In this document: piece after piece, positions 47,928 to 58,901 of the stretch
Position numbering within the stretch: position 1 is the first letter of the stretch
How the letters are laid out: the number at the start of each line of letters is the position of its first letter
Source: Serpentinimonas maccroryi
Lineage (GTDB): Bacteria; Pseudomonadota; Gammaproteobacteria; Burkholderiales; Burkholderiaceae_C
DNA: 64,000 bases
Reading direction: 5' to 3'
Assembly: GCF_000828915.1 (NCBI RefSeq)
Contig: NZ_AP014569.1
Span: forward strand, 310,001 to 374,000
Program-made: the position numbers and the translations under genes
The notes under the pieces: model-generated
Databases searched by the model: none
The model's input: only the letters and a program-made list of their open reading frames with translations
What the model was told of the DNA's origin: nothing

Positions 47928-48845
47928 ATGTTCAGTTATCGCCACGCCTTTCATGCCGGCAACCACGCCGATGTACTCAAACACCTGACGCTGGTGGCTT
48001 GCCTGCAATACCTGGCCCAAAAAGACGTGGGTCTGCTGCTGGCCGACACCCATGCGGGCGCGGGCATCTACCGGCTCGACCAAGAGCTGGCGCGCACCTC
48101 GGGCGAATCCGGGCGCGGCATCGTGCGCGTGGCCGCCGCGGCGGTGCAAGCGCGGGCGCAGGGCCAGACGCTGCCGGCGGCGGTGCAGGCCTACCTCGAG
48201 CTGGTGCAGACCTACAACCTGGGCAGCGACAGCTTGCGCCACTATCCCGGCTCGCCTTGGATCTGCCAGACGCTGCTGCGCCCGCAGGACCAGCTCAAGC
48301 TGTTTGAGGTGCACCCGACCGACGCGCGCCTGCTCGAACGCCACGTGGCCGACCTCGGGCGCGGCAAGCAGATCGAGTTGCGCCGCAGCGACGGTTTTGC
48401 CGGCCTGCGCGCGCTGTTGCCACCGCCTACGCGGCGCGCGCTGGTGCTGATCGACCCCAGCTACGAGCTCAAAACCGACTACGCCGCCGTGCTCGACTGC
48501 CTCGAAGACGCGCTCGAGCGCTTCCCCACCGGCTGCTACGCGGTCTGGTACCCGGTGATCGCGCGGCCGGAGTCGCACGCGCTGGCGCGCAAGCTCAAGG
48601 CCTTGAGCACGCGGGTGCAACGGCCCTGGGCGCAGGCGCTGCTCGATGTCGGGCAGGCACCCACCAGCGGCCGCAGCGCCGAAGTGGCGCGTGGCCAAGC
48701 CCGCACGCCCCTGCACGCCAGCGCCATGCACCTGATCAACCCGCCCTTCGCCTTGGCCGAGCAGTGGCGCGCGGCACTGCCGTGGCTGAGCGCCACCCTC
48801 AAAGAAGGCCCGGGCGCCCAGTGGCAGGTCGAATCCGGCGGCTAG
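47928..48845 (+). CDS. rlmJ: 23S rRNA (adenine-2030-N6)-methyltransferase RlmJ
   Basis: The 305-aa SAM-dependent methyltransferase begins MFSYRHAFHAGNHADVLKH, almost the E. coli RlmJ start, which supports the ATG at 47928 over one eight codons upstream (47904). The SAM-binding DTHAGAGIYRL (about residue 41) and the DPSYELKTDY catalytic region (DPPY-like, about 178-187) are present. It modifies A2030 of 23S rRNA. It is divergent from rplM and convergent with metF. Confidence 0.9.
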   Translation: MFSYRHAFHAGNHADVLKHLTLVACLQYLAQKDVGLLLADTHAGAGIYRLDQELARTSGESGRGIVRVAAAAVQARAQGQTLPAAVQAYLELVQTYNLGSDSLRHYPGSPWICQTLLRPQDQLKLFEVHPTDARLLERHVADLGRGKQIELRRSDGFAGLRALLPPPTRRALVLIDPSYELKTDYAAVLDCLEDALERFPTGCYAVWYPVIARPESHALARKLKALSTRVQRPWAQALLDVGQAPTSGRSAEVARGQARTPLHASAMHLINPPFALAEQWRAALPWLSATLKEGPGAQWQVESGG

Positions 48846-48916
48846 GGTTCTCAGATTGTCGATGCACCCGATTGCGTAAGTGGGCAGCAGCCCGCCATCG
48901 CCCACCTGCACAAGCT

Positions 48917-49750
48917 CTACTGCCGCAACCGCGCGCACAGCGCCAGCGTGGGCGCGCTCTGGTTCATGGTGTAAAAGTGCAGCCCCGGCACCCCGGCCCG
49001 CTGCAGCTGCTCGCACAAATCGCCCACCACCTCGCGCCCAAAGGCCTGGATGCTGGCCACGTCGTCACCGTAGCCCAGCAGGCGCAAGCGGATCCAGCGC
49101 GGCACCTCGGCCCCGCAGGCGTCGGAAAAGCGCAGCAACTGGCCCGAGTTGGTGATGGGCATGATGCCGGGCACGATCGGGATCTCGATGCCCAACGCCT
49201 GCGCCTCATCCACAAAACGAAAATAAGCGTCGCTATTGAAAAAATACTGCGTGATGGCGCTGTCGGCGCCGGCGCGCACCTTGGCCAGCAGCGCCTGCAG
49301 ATCGGCCTGCGGCGAGCGCGCTTGCGGATGCACCTCGGGGTAGGCCGCGACCTCGATCTGAAAGGCGCCGCCAAACTCGGCCCGTATAAAAGCCACCAAG
49401 TCGCTGGCGTATTGGAACTCGCCCCCTGAGCCGTAGCCGCTGGGCAAGTCGCCGCGCAGGGCCACCAAGCGCCGCACCCCCATGCCCTGCAACTGGCGCA
49501 ACTGCTCGCGCACGCTGGCGCGGGTGGCACCGATGCACGAAAAATGCGCCGCCGCCGGCACGCCCTCGGCCAAAATCTCGGCCACGGTGGCAAATGTGCC
49601 TTCTTGGGTCGAGCCCCCGGCACCGTAGGTGACCGAGCAAAACTCGGGCCGCCGGGCGTAGAGCTGCTGGCGCACGGCGCGCAGCTTGACCGCGCCCTCG
49701 GGCGTCTTGGGCGGGAAAAATTCAAAACTGATGGGCAAAGCTTGGGCCAT
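48917..49750 (-). CDS. metF: 5,10-methylenetetrahydrofolate reductase
   Basis: The 277-aa flavoprotein makes 5-methyl-THF for methionine synthase. It has SFEFFPPKTPEG (residues 8-19), SVTYGAGGSTQEGT (about 39-52), LRGDLPSGYG (about 99) and QYFFNSDAYFRF (about 180). It lies 115 bp downstream of ahcY on the same strand and may share its SAH-riboswitch-controlled transcript, a grouping known for betaproteobacteria. Its product feeds the B12-dependent MetH at 39.4-42.2 kb. Confidence 0.95.
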   Translation of the reverse strand: MAQALPISFEFFPPKTPEGAVKLRAVRQQLYARRPEFCSVTYGAGGSTQEGTFATVAEILAEGVPAAAHFSCIGATRASVREQLRQLQGMGVRRLVALRGDLPSGYGSGGEFQYASDLVAFIRAEFGGAFQIEVAAYPEVHPQARSPQADLQALLAKVRAGADSAITQYFFNSDAYFRFVDEAQALGIEIPIVPGIMPITNSGQLLRFSDACGAEVPRWIRLRLLGYGDDVASIQAFGREVVGDLCEQLQRAGVPGLHFYTMNQSAPTLALCARLRQ

Positions 49751-49864
49751 GATCGTGCTCCGTGGGGCCGGGCCGCCACGCCGCAGCGGCCCGATGCAAA
49801 CCCGGCGCTGTCGTGCAGCCCCCTGCTGGGGCGCAGCAACGCACAGCGCCAGCCTGAGATGGGC

Positions 49865-51301
<1,437 letters not shown>

Positions 51302-51369
51302 GTAAGGCTCCGGCACAACAGGGTTGGGTTCAAACCACTGCTCGCGGCTGGCACAAAGCGCTCACCGCA

Positions 51370-51478
51370 CGAGGAGTGGGTGAGCGTCGTTGCGGGTGGG
51401 CCAACGGCAGCGGGTGTCGTGACCGGTTCCGAGCCTCACACCGCCGCCGCATGGGGCTCGGTGCTGCAACGCTCCTCG
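51370..51478 (-). promoter_or_regulatory. S-adenosylhomocysteine (SAH) riboswitch in the ahcY leader
   Basis: Read on the minus strand, the sequence starts CGAGGAGCGTTGCAGC. It forms an internal hairpin ACCGAGCC...GGCTCGG, continues GGTCACGACACC, and closes with GCAACGACGCTCACCCACTCCTCG. GAGGAGCG/CACTCCTC and GCGTTGC/GCAACGACGC pairings and the pseudoknot layout match the ahcY-linked SAH riboswitch family. It should turn ahcY on when SAH rises. Confidence 0.92.
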
Positions 51479-51490
51479 AAACACTCAGAA

Positions 51491-51496
51491 ATTATA
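51491..51496 (-). promoter_or_regulatory. probable -10 box for ahcY
   Basis: A consensus TATAAT on the minus strand lies about 13 bp before the start of the SAH riboswitch. No good -35 hexamer is evident. The upstream flank holds a 13-bp tandem duplication. Confidence 0.55.
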
Positions 51497-51507
51497 GGCC
51501 AAGCGGA

Positions 51508-51605
51508 TGGATGTGCGGCATGGATGTGCGGCACAAAGGGGATTTGGGGCAGCCCCGGCTTGACATCCTCTGCGGTGTCCAGATCATCGGTTCCAGATCA
51601 TCGGA
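51508..51605. repeat. two short tandem duplications in the divergent promoter region
   Basis: TGGATGTGCGGCA occurs twice in tandem without mismatch (51508-51520, 51521-51533). TCCAGATCATCGG(T/A) occurs twice in tandem (51578-51591, 51592-51605). A TTGACA hexamer lies between them (51560-51565) and TACAAT follows at 51616-51621. Confidence 0.85.
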
Positions 51606-51621
51606 TACAGGCCGTTACAAT

Positions 51622-51865
51622 CTGCAACGTTGGTGCTCGCTGCGCCGGTTCTGGTGCGGCGGTTAAACGGGAAGCAGGAGGACCCTAGGCGCGTCTAGCG
51701 CATGGGTCTAACCTGAGCTGCCCCCGCAACGGTAAGTGGACGAGCCGCCCGCACAGGCGGCTTCGCTGCGCGTCTCCAAAAGCCACTGGAACGCCTTTTG
51801 CTCGCGCAAAGGGCTTTCCGGGAAGGCGGCGCCGGTCGCATCCACCAGCCCGGATACCGGCCAAC
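51622..51865 (+). promoter_or_regulatory. btuB leader: cobalamin (B12) riboswitch upstream of btuB
   Basis: Class I adenosylcobalamin riboswitch landmarks appear in order: TTGGTGCTCG (51630), GTTAAACGGGAAGCAGG (about 51661), the B12 box core CTGCCCCCGCAACGGTAA (about 51719-51736), GCCACTGG (about 51782), GGGAAGGCGGCGCC and AGCCCGGATACCGGCC (51847-51862). B12 should repress btuB and possibly the genes behind it. TACAAT at 51616-51621 may be the -10 box. Confidence 0.95.
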
Positions 51866-51948
51866 AGGGTGGTCCCCTTCGTGGGGGCCGTTGCGTCCAA
51901 GCAGCGTCGGGGAAGGCGCTGAGGACACGCTCTGTGGTGTTAACTTTC

Positions 51949-53874
51949 ATGAAAAATTCGTTTTTGCGCGCCCCTGTCGCGGCTCGGGCAGCGCTGCCCG
52001 CCGCCCTTTTCGGCCTCGCTGGCGTGTGGGCGGCTGCCCCCGCTGCGGCCAGCCCCGAAGCCGCCACGCCGGCGGCTTTGAGTCCGGTGGTGGTGACGGC
52101 GACGCGCACCCCGGTGCCCAGCGATCAATTGGTCGCTCAGGTGGTGGTGATCGAGCGCGAAACCATCGAACAAGCCCAAGGGCAGACTTTGGCTGCGCTG
52201 CTGCAACAAGCCGCTGGGGTGCAGATCAGCAGCAATGGCGGGCTGGGCAAGGCCTCCACCGTATTCTTACGCGGTACCGAAGGGCGCCATGTGCTGCTGC
52301 TGATCGACGGCGTACGCTACGGCTCGGCGACCCTGGGTGCGCCCAACTGGGACAACCTGCCGCTGGCGGCGATCGAGCGCATCGAGGTGCTCAAAGGCCC
52401 GGCGGCGGCGCTCTACGGCAGCGACGCCGTGGGCGGGGTGGTGCAGATTTTTACCCGGCGCGGGCTAGAGGGCTTTCATCCCCACGCCGGCCTCACTTTG
52501 GGGGCGCACGGACACCGCGCCGCCCAGGCCGGAGTGGCCGGGGGCCAAGGGCGCTGGCAGTATCGGATCGGGGTCTCGACCCTGCGCGAAGACGGTTTTT
52601 CGGCCACGAATCCTGCGGTGCCGCCGGGCTGGGTAGCGTATACGGTGCCACCGGACCCGGTGCCCCGTTGGAGGACGCGGGACCGGCATAACCCCGACGC
52701 CGATGGCTTCGAGCAAGACGCGCTCAACGGCAGCCTGCGCTTCGAGCCCAGCCCCGGTTGGCTGCTGACGGCGCACGGGCTAATTTCCAGTGGCAATAGC
52801 GCCTTCGACGACGGCACGCAGGTGCAGGATGTGCGCGGCCTGACCAGCACCCGGGTACTGGGGCTCGGCCTAGAGCGCGCTTGGGACGGCGGTGCGCGCA
52901 CCAGCCTGCGCCTGAACCGCGCCGACGACTTGACGCGCAATTTTGATTTCGAGGGCAATACGCGCTTTGACACCGAGCGGCGCCAGTGGACGCTGCAGCA
53001 CGACCAACCCAGCCCCATCGGCACCCTGACGCTGGGCCTAGAGCACAGCCGCGAAGAGGTGGACAGCAGCACCGCCTACACGGTGCGCGAGCGCAGCATC
53101 GAGGGCGTTTTCGTGGCGCTGCAAGGCAGCGCGGGCCGCCACGCCTGGCAGGCCAGCGCCCGGCGCGACGACAACTCGCAGTTTGGTTCGGCCAACACTG
53201 GCGCGCTCGCCTACGCCTTTGAGTTTGCCCCAGGCTGGCGCGTGCGCGCCGCGCACGGCACCAGCTTCAAGGCCCCCAGCTTCAATCAGTTGTATTGGCC
53301 GCAGTGGGGTAACCCCACCACCCAACCCGAGCGCGGGCGCAGCAGCGAGGTCGGCCTGAGCCATACCTTTGGCCGCCAGTCGCTGCAACTGACGCGCTTC
53401 GAGCAGCGCATCCGCGGCTTCATCACCACCGCGCCCACTGTGACCAACGTGCCCCAGGTGCAGATCGACGGCTGGAACCTGGTCTGGCAAGGCAGCGAGG
53501 GCGACTGGCGCTGGCGCGCCGACCTCGAGCTGCTGGAAGCCCGCAACCGCACCCCGGGTCCGAACTTCGATCGACGCTTGGCCCGCCGCGCTGAGCAGCA
53601 GCTGGCCTTGAGCCTAGAGCGGGCCTGGAGCGATGCCTGGTGGTTCGGGGCCCACGCTGTGCTGGCAGGGGATCGTTTCGACGACGCCGCCAACACCCGG
53701 CGCCTGCCGGGCTATGGCCGGCTGGACCTGAGTGCCGAGCACCAGTTGTCCAGCGACTGGCGGCTGCAACTGCGCCTCAACAACGTGGGCGACAAGCGCT
53801 ACGAAACCGCACTGGGCTTTAACCAGAGCGGGCGCGCGCTCTTTGCCAGCCTGACCTGGCAGCCCCAGCGCTGA
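51949..53874 (+). CDS. btuB: TonB-dependent vitamin B12 outer-membrane receptor BtuB
   Basis: The 641-aa receptor starts with a signal peptide (MKNSFLRAPVAARAALPAALFGLAGVW...). A TonB-box-like SPVVVTATRTPVP (about residue 45) follows, then the plug domain (LLQQAAGVQISSNGGLGKASTVFLRGTE; LLIDGVRYGSATLG) and a 22-strand barrel ending FASLTWQPQR with a terminal aromatic-rich strand. ATG at 51949 lies 84 bp after the cobalamin riboswitch, so corrinoid supply regulates it. It is the first gene of the B12 cluster, which continues with a TroA-like protein 6 bp later. Confidence 0.93.
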   Translation: MKNSFLRAPVAARAALPAALFGLAGVWAAAPAAASPEAATPAALSPVVVTATRTPVPSDQLVAQVVVIERETIEQAQGQTLAALLQQAAGVQISSNGGLGKASTVFLRGTEGRHVLLLIDGVRYGSATLGAPNWDNLPLAAIERIEVLKGPAAALYGSDAVGGVVQIFTRRGLEGFHPHAGLTLGAHGHRAAQAGVAGGQGRWQYRIGVSTLREDGFSATNPAVPPGWVAYTVPPDPVPRWRTRDRHNPDADGFEQDALNGSLRFEPSPGWLLTAHGLISSGNSAFDDGTQVQDVRGLTSTRVLGLGLERAWDGGARTSLRLNRADDLTRNFDFEGNTRFDTERRQWTLQHDQPSPIGTLTLGLEHSREEVDSSTAYTVRERSIEGVFVALQGSAGRHAWQASARRDDNSQFGSANTGALAYAFEFAPGWRVRAAHGTSFKAPSFNQLYWPQWGNPTTQPERGRSSEVGLSHTFGRQSLQLTRFEQRIRGFITTAPTVTNVPQVQIDGWNLVWQGSEGDWRWRADLELLEARNRTPGPNFDRRLARRAEQQLALSLERAWSDAWWFGAHAVLAGDRFDDAANTRRLPGYGRLDLSAEHQLSSDWRLQLRLNNVGDKRYETALGFNQSGRALFASLTWQPQR

Positions 53875-53880
53875 CTGCCG

Positions 53881-54777
53881 GTGTCAAACTGCCCCGCTCC
53901 TGTGATCGCTGCTCCGGCGTCGGGGCCGGGCCACACCTGCGCCACCGGTGGCTGGGCGCGTTTGCACCTGCCCGGCCCGCAGCGCATCGTCTGCCTGACC
54001 GAAGAAACCACCGAGTGGCTCTACCTGCTGGGGCAGGAGTGGCGCATCGTGGGCATCAGTGGCTACACCGTGCGGCCGCGCCGGGCGCGCGACGAAAAGC
54101 CCAGGGTCAGCGCCTTCCTCAGCGCCAAGATCGACAAGATCCTGGCGCTGGAGCCGGACTGCGTGTTCGGCTTCTCGGACTTGCAGGCCGACATCGCAGC
54201 GGCGCTGATTCGTGCCGGGGTGCAGGTCACCGTGTTCAACCAGCGCAGCGTGGACGGGATTTTTTCCATGCTGTTCCAGGTGGCGGCCATGGTGGGCTGC
54301 GCCGACGCGGGGCTGGCGCGCATCGCGCTCATGCGCGCGCGGCTGGACGCGATCCGGGCCGAGGTGGCGGCGCTCGGTGCCTTGGGCAAGCGCCGGCCGC
54401 GCGTGTTTTTTGAAGAGTGGGACGAGCCGCACATCAGCGCCATTCGTTGGGTGTCGGAGCTGGTTGGCATTGCAGGGGGGGTCGACGTGTTTCCAGAGCT
54501 GGCTGTGCAAGCCATGGGCAAAGACCGCATCATCGCCGACGGCGCGCAGATCGTGGAGCGCGCGCCCGATATCGTCATCGGCTCGTGGTGTGGCAAAAAA
54601 TTCCGGCCGGACAAGGTGGCGGCCCGGCCCGGCTGGGCTGATGTGCCGGCCGTGCGCCATGGGCAGCTGTTTGAAATCAAGTCGGCAGACATTTTGCAGC
54701 CGGGCCCAGCGGCGCTGAGCGATGGCGTGGAGCAACTGCACCACCTCATTCACCATTGGCGTTTGCATCATGGCTGA
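53881..54777 (+). CDS. TroA/BtuF-like corrinoid-associated protein without signal peptide
   Basis: The 298-aa protein has the helical-backbone metal/B12-receptor fold (PGPQRIVCLTEETTEWLYLLGQ; LALEPDCVFGFSDLQADIAAALIRAG; a C-terminal GKDRIIADGAQIVERAPDIVIGSWCGKKF). Unlike BtuF it begins VSNCPAPVIAAP with no hydrophobic export signal, so it is probably cytosolic. The GTG at 53881 is 6 bp after btuB; no better start gives a signal peptide. Similar proteins are labelled cobalamin-binding protein and occur in B12 clusters. A second, exported BtuF is encoded at 55339, so the two have separate roles. It overlaps cobU by 8 bp. Confidence 0.75.
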   Translation: MSNCPAPVIAAPASGPGHTCATGGWARLHLPGPQRIVCLTEETTEWLYLLGQEWRIVGISGYTVRPRRARDEKPRVSAFLSAKIDKILALEPDCVFGFSDLQADIAAALIRAGVQVTVFNQRSVDGIFSMLFQVAAMVGCADAGLARIALMRARLDAIRAEVAALGALGKRRPRVFFEEWDEPHISAIRWVSELVGIAGGVDVFPELAVQAMGKDRIIADGAQIVERAPDIVIGSWCGKKFRPDKVAARPGWADVPAVRHGQLFEIKSADILQPGPAALSDGVEQLHHLIHHWRLHHG

Positions 54778-55342
54778 GCCGGCGCGCATCGAGCTGATCG
54801 TGGGCGGGCAAAAGAGTGGCAAGTCGCGCTTGGCTGAACAGCGGGCCAGCGCGTGGTTGGCCGCTGCCCCCGATCGGCAAGCGCTGCTGCTGGCCACCGG
54901 TCTGCCTAGCGATGCTGAAATGCGCCAGCGCATCGCGCAACACCAGCGCGACCGTGCCGAGCGCTTGCCCGGTATGCGCACGCTCGAAGAACCCTACGAG
55001 CTGGCGGCGGCTTTGCGCCGGGCCAGTGCGGCCGATGCGTTGGTGGTGGTGGATTGCCTGACGCTGTGGCTGACGCAGGCGCTGCTGCCGCCACCGGGCG
55101 TGAAGCCCGTGGCCGATGCGGCGGCCATCCGCGCCGACCTGTGCGCCACCCTGCAAGGTCTGCCCGGCCCGGTGGTGCTGGTGGGCAACGAAATTGGGCT
55201 GGGGGTGATACCCATGGGGGCTCACGTGCGCCATTTTGTCGATGAACTGGGCCTGCTCAACCAAGCCGTGGCGGCGTTGGCCGAGCGCGTGACCCTGATG
55301 GTGGCTGGTTGCCCGCTGCAGATCAAAGGAGTGTGCGCATGA
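54770..55342 (+). CDS. cobU: adenosylcobinamide kinase / adenosylcobinamide-phosphate guanylyltransferase
   Basis: The 190-aa bifunctional enzyme phosphorylates adenosylcobinamide and then transfers GMP. It has the P-loop LIVGGQKSGKSRLAEQ (residues 9-24), RIAQHQRDRAERL with the His that is guanylylated in this family (about residue 53), VVDCLTLWLT (about 90) and GNEIGLGVIP (about 140). ATG at 54770 overlaps the TroA-like gene; its TGA overlaps btuF by ATGA. It prepares the nucleotide-loop substrate for CobS. Confidence 0.93.
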   Translation: MAEPARIELIVGGQKSGKSRLAEQRASAWLAAAPDRQALLLATGLPSDAEMRQRIAQHQRDRAERLPGMRTLEEPYELAAALRRASAADALVVVDCLTLWLTQALLPPPGVKPVADAAAIRADLCATLQGLPGPVVLVGNEIGLGVIPMGAHVRHFVDELGLLNQAVAALAERVTLMVAGCPLQIKGVCA

Positions 55343-56328
55343 AGGAAGCTCTGGCGCTGGCGCCGGCCCGGGCGCTGCGCGCTTGCTGCTGGCCGTTGCA
55401 ACGGGTGCGGGCGTGGGCCTTGGGTCGGGCAGGGCGCGCCCTCTGCGGCGCTGTGCTCATGCTCGGAGCACCGTGGCTGGCCCCAGTGCAAGCCGCAAAA
55501 CCAGCCCAAGCCCAAGCCCAAGCCATCTCGGTGCTCGACGACCGTGGCCGCACCGTGCTGTTGCCCCAGCCGCCGCAGCGCGTGGTCTCGGTGCTGCCTT
55601 CGCTCACCGAAACCGTGTGCGCGCTCGGCCAGTGCCAGCGGCTGGTGGGGGTGGACCGCTTTTCCGATTGGCCGGCGGCGGTGCGCGCTTTGCCTCAGGT
55701 GGGTGGCGGCATCGACCCCAATATCGAGGCCATCGTCACCCTGCGGCCCGACTTGGTGCTGATGGCGCGCTCCAGCCGCGGCAGCGAGCGGCTGGAGGCG
55801 CTGGGCCTGACGGTGCTGGTGCTAGAGCCGCAAACCCACGCCGACGTACGCCGGGTCATGGGCCGGGTGGCGCAGGCGCTGGGGCTGCCGGCGCAGCAGG
55901 CCGAGCAGTTGTGGCAGCGCATCGACGCCGAGCTGACGGCGCTGGCGGGCGCTTTGCCGCCCTCGGTGCGGCAGACGCGGGTGTATTTTGAGGTCAACCG
56001 CGCCCCGTTTGCCGCCGGGGCCTCGTCGTTCATCGGCGAGTCGCTGGCGCGCCTGGGGGCGCAAAACATCGTGCCGCCCGAACTCGGGCCCTTCCCCCAG
56101 CTCAACCCCGAGTTCGTGGTGCGCGCCAACCCCGACCTGATCATGGTCGGCGCGCGCGACCGCGCCAGCCTGCACGAGCGCCCGGGCTGGGGCCGCATCC
56201 GCGCCGTGCGCGAGCAGCGCCTGTGCGTGTTTGCCGACGCCGAGCTCGACGCCCTCGTGCGTCCCGGGCCGCGCCTAGCCGAAGGCGCGCGCCTGCTGGC
56301 CGACTGCCTGCGCCGCCATGCCCCATGA
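55339..56328 (+). CDS. btuF: periplasmic corrinoid-binding protein of a B12 ABC transporter
   Basis: The 329-aa protein has an N-terminal export region (basic start, hydrophobic VLMLGAPWLAPVQAA near residues 35-52) and the BtuF/FecB fold: RVVSVLPSLTETVCALGQCQRLVGVDRFSDWP (about 80-111), IDPNIEAIVTLRPDLVLM and a C-terminal NPDLIMVG. It would hand B12 from BtuB to the BtuCD permease. ATG at 55339 has AAAGGAG ahead and overlaps cobU by 4 bp; its own stop overlaps btuC (ATGA). Confidence 0.88.
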   Translation: MKEALALAPARALRACCWPLQRVRAWALGRAGRALCGAVLMLGAPWLAPVQAAKPAQAQAQAISVLDDRGRTVLLPQPPQRVVSVLPSLTETVCALGQCQRLVGVDRFSDWPAAVRALPQVGGGIDPNIEAIVTLRPDLVLMARSSRGSERLEALGLTVLVLEPQTHADVRRVMGRVAQALGLPAQQAEQLWQRIDAELTALAGALPPSVRQTRVYFEVNRAPFAAGASSFIGESLARLGAQNIVPPELGPFPQLNPEFVVRANPDLIMVGARDRASLHERPGWGRIRAVREQRLCVFADAELDALVRPGPRLAEGARLLADCLRRHAP

Positions 56329-57388
56329 AGCAGCCGCCGCCAGCCCTTAATCACAACAGCGCAGCCGCTGTTGCGCCACTGCCCAGCGGCCCTGGCTCCG
56401 CTGCCACGGCTCCACGCCGCCCCTGGGCCTTGGGGCTGGGCTTGTGCCTGCTGGCGGCGCTGTTGGCCTTGCTCGGCTTGGGGGTGGGCAGCAGCGGCCT
56501 TGAGCCCATCTGGCGCCTCTGGGCCGACCCGGTGGCGGCGCAGATCGTCTGGGATATCCGGGCGCCGCGCACCCTGGGCGCTTGGGCTGCGGGGGCGCTG
56601 CTGGGGCTGGCTGGGGCGGTGGCGCAGGGCCTGTTTCGCAACCCGCTGGCCGACCCCTTTTTGCTCGGCAGCGCTGCCGGGGCCGCGCTGGCGGTGGCTT
56701 TGACGCTGGCTGGATTTGGGGTGTCGCTGTTTGCGCTCGAATGGTTGGTGCGGCTGGGCCTGACGGCGGCCGCCTTTGTGGGTGCGGTGACGGCGGTGCT
56801 GCTCACACTGGCGCTGGCGCGCGGCGTGCAGCACACCTTGCGCCTGCTGCTGGCCGGGGTGGTGGTGGGCATGGTGCTGGGGGCGCTGGGCTCGATGGTG
56901 ACGCTGGCCGCGCCCGCAACGCTGGCGCCGATGCAGGCCTTCATGCTGGGCTCGACCGGCTTCATCGGCTGGCCGGCGCTGGGGCTGATGGCCGCCGTGG
57001 GTGCGCTGTGCGTGTGCGCCGGCGTGGCGCTGGCCAAGGTGCTCGACGGCCTGAGCCTGGGCGAGGACACGGCGCAGAGCCTGGGCCTGCCGCTGGCGCC
57101 GCTGCGCGTGGCGCTGGTGGTGCTGCTGGCGCTGGCCACGGGCACGGCGGTGGCCCAGACCGGGCTCATCGCCTTCGTTGGGCTGGTAGCGCCGCATCTG
57201 GTGCGCGCGCTCATCCAGACCACGCACGGCTGGCTGCTGCCGCTGGCCAGCCTGATGGGTGGCGTGCTGCTGTTGGCGGCCGATTTGCTGGCGCGTGCGC
57301 TGCTGGCGCCGCAAGAGATTCCGGTCGGGGTGCTGACGGCGGTGCTCGGCGGCGGCTATCTGCTCTGGCTGATGCGCCGGCGGGCGCC

Positions 57389-57392
<4 letters not shown>
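56325..57392 (+). CDS. btuC: B12 ABC transporter permease (FecCD/BtuC family)
   Basis: A 355-aa polytopic permease with about ten hydrophobic segments. Family motifs are RAPRTLGAWAAGALLGLAGAVAQGLFRNPLADPFLLGSAAGA (about residues 81-122), the ATPase-coupling loop LGLPLAPLR (about 258) and GLIAFVGLVAPHLVR (about 282-296). The N-terminal 35 residues are Pro/Ala-rich and precede the first helix. Starts and stops overlap both neighbours by ATGA, so btuF, btuC and btuD are translated together. Confidence 0.92.
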
Positions 57393-58231
<839 letters not shown>

Positions 58232-58239
58232 ATATCGTT

Positions 58240-58276
58240 TGTTATCCGGGACCACGATGCGGGGTCCGGGATGACA
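58240..58276. repeat. short palindromic repeat with TGTTAT/ATGACA ends, between btuD and cobO
   Basis: TGTTATCCGGGACC, a 10-nt middle, then GGTCCGGGATGACA. The arms pair over 14 bases with two mismatches, one of them at the ends (TGTTAT against ATGACA). Its ends and CCGGGATGACA edge resemble those of the larger element inside cobC (61101-61196), suggesting one repeat family. Confidence 0.65.
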
Positions 58277-58310
58277 GCTAAAAAATCGTCTCTTAAACGA
58301 AGGTGACATC

Positions 58311-58892
58311 ATGCAAATAGAAACACCTCCTACGGTCAAACCCTATGCCAAACCTGAGGGCGAGCGGCGTGGCCTGATCATCGTCAATACCGGCGATGGC
58401 AAAGGCAAAAGCACTGCCGCCTTCGGCCTGGCACTGCGCGCCCACGGCCGCCGCCATGTGCATGGCAAAGCCGTGAGGATTTTCCAGTTCATGAAGGTGC
58501 CGAGCGCGCGCTTCGGCGAACACCGCATGTTCGAGCAACTCGGCATTCCAATCGAAGGGCTGGGCGACGGCTTCAGCTGGAAAAGTCCGGACCTGGAACA
58601 TTCGGCCCAACTGGCGCGCAACGGCTGGGAAAAAGCCAAAGCCGCCATCCTGAGCGGCGACTATTTTCTGGTGGTGCTGGACGAGCTGACCTACCCGCTG
58701 ATTTACAGCTGGATGCCGCTGGACGATGTGCTGCACACCTTGCAGAGCCGGCCCAAGGAGGTGCATGTGGTCATCACCGGCCGGCGCTGCCCACCTGAAA
58801 TCATCGCGCTGGCCGACACCGTGACCGAGATGACGAAAATCAAACATGCGTTCAACGCGGGCATTCCTGCGCAGCGCGGCATCGAAGATTAG
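58311..58892 (+). CDS. cobO: cob(I)yrinic acid a,c-diamide adenosyltransferase (CobA/CobO/BtuR type)
   Basis: The 193-aa ATP:corrinoid adenosyltransferase attaches the 5'-deoxyadenosyl group to Co(I) corrinoids. It has [24 protein letters not shown] (P-loop, about residues 21-44), VRIFQFMK (about 55), and [14 protein letters not shown] (about 116-129). Length is typical. An AAGGTG site precedes the ATG. It is separated from btuD by 79 bp containing a palindromic repeat, so it may have its own promoter. Confidence 0.93.
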   Translation: MQIETPPTVKPYAKPEGERRGLIIVNTGDGKGKSTAAFGLALRAHGRRHVHGKAVRIFQFMKVPSARFGEHRMFEQLGIPIEGLGDGFSWKSPDLEHSAQLARNGWEKAKAAILSGDYFLVVLDELTYPLIYSWMPLDDVLHTLQSRPKEVHVVITGRRCPPEIIALADTVTEMTKIKHAFNAGIPAQRGIED

Positions 58893-58901
58893 GAACGCGC
58901 A

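Noticed and set aside
51320-51350. tRNA T-arm-like GGTTCAAACC in the ahcY leader
   Set aside because: No acceptor stem, D-arm or anticodon arm around it; it lies in the untranslated leader.
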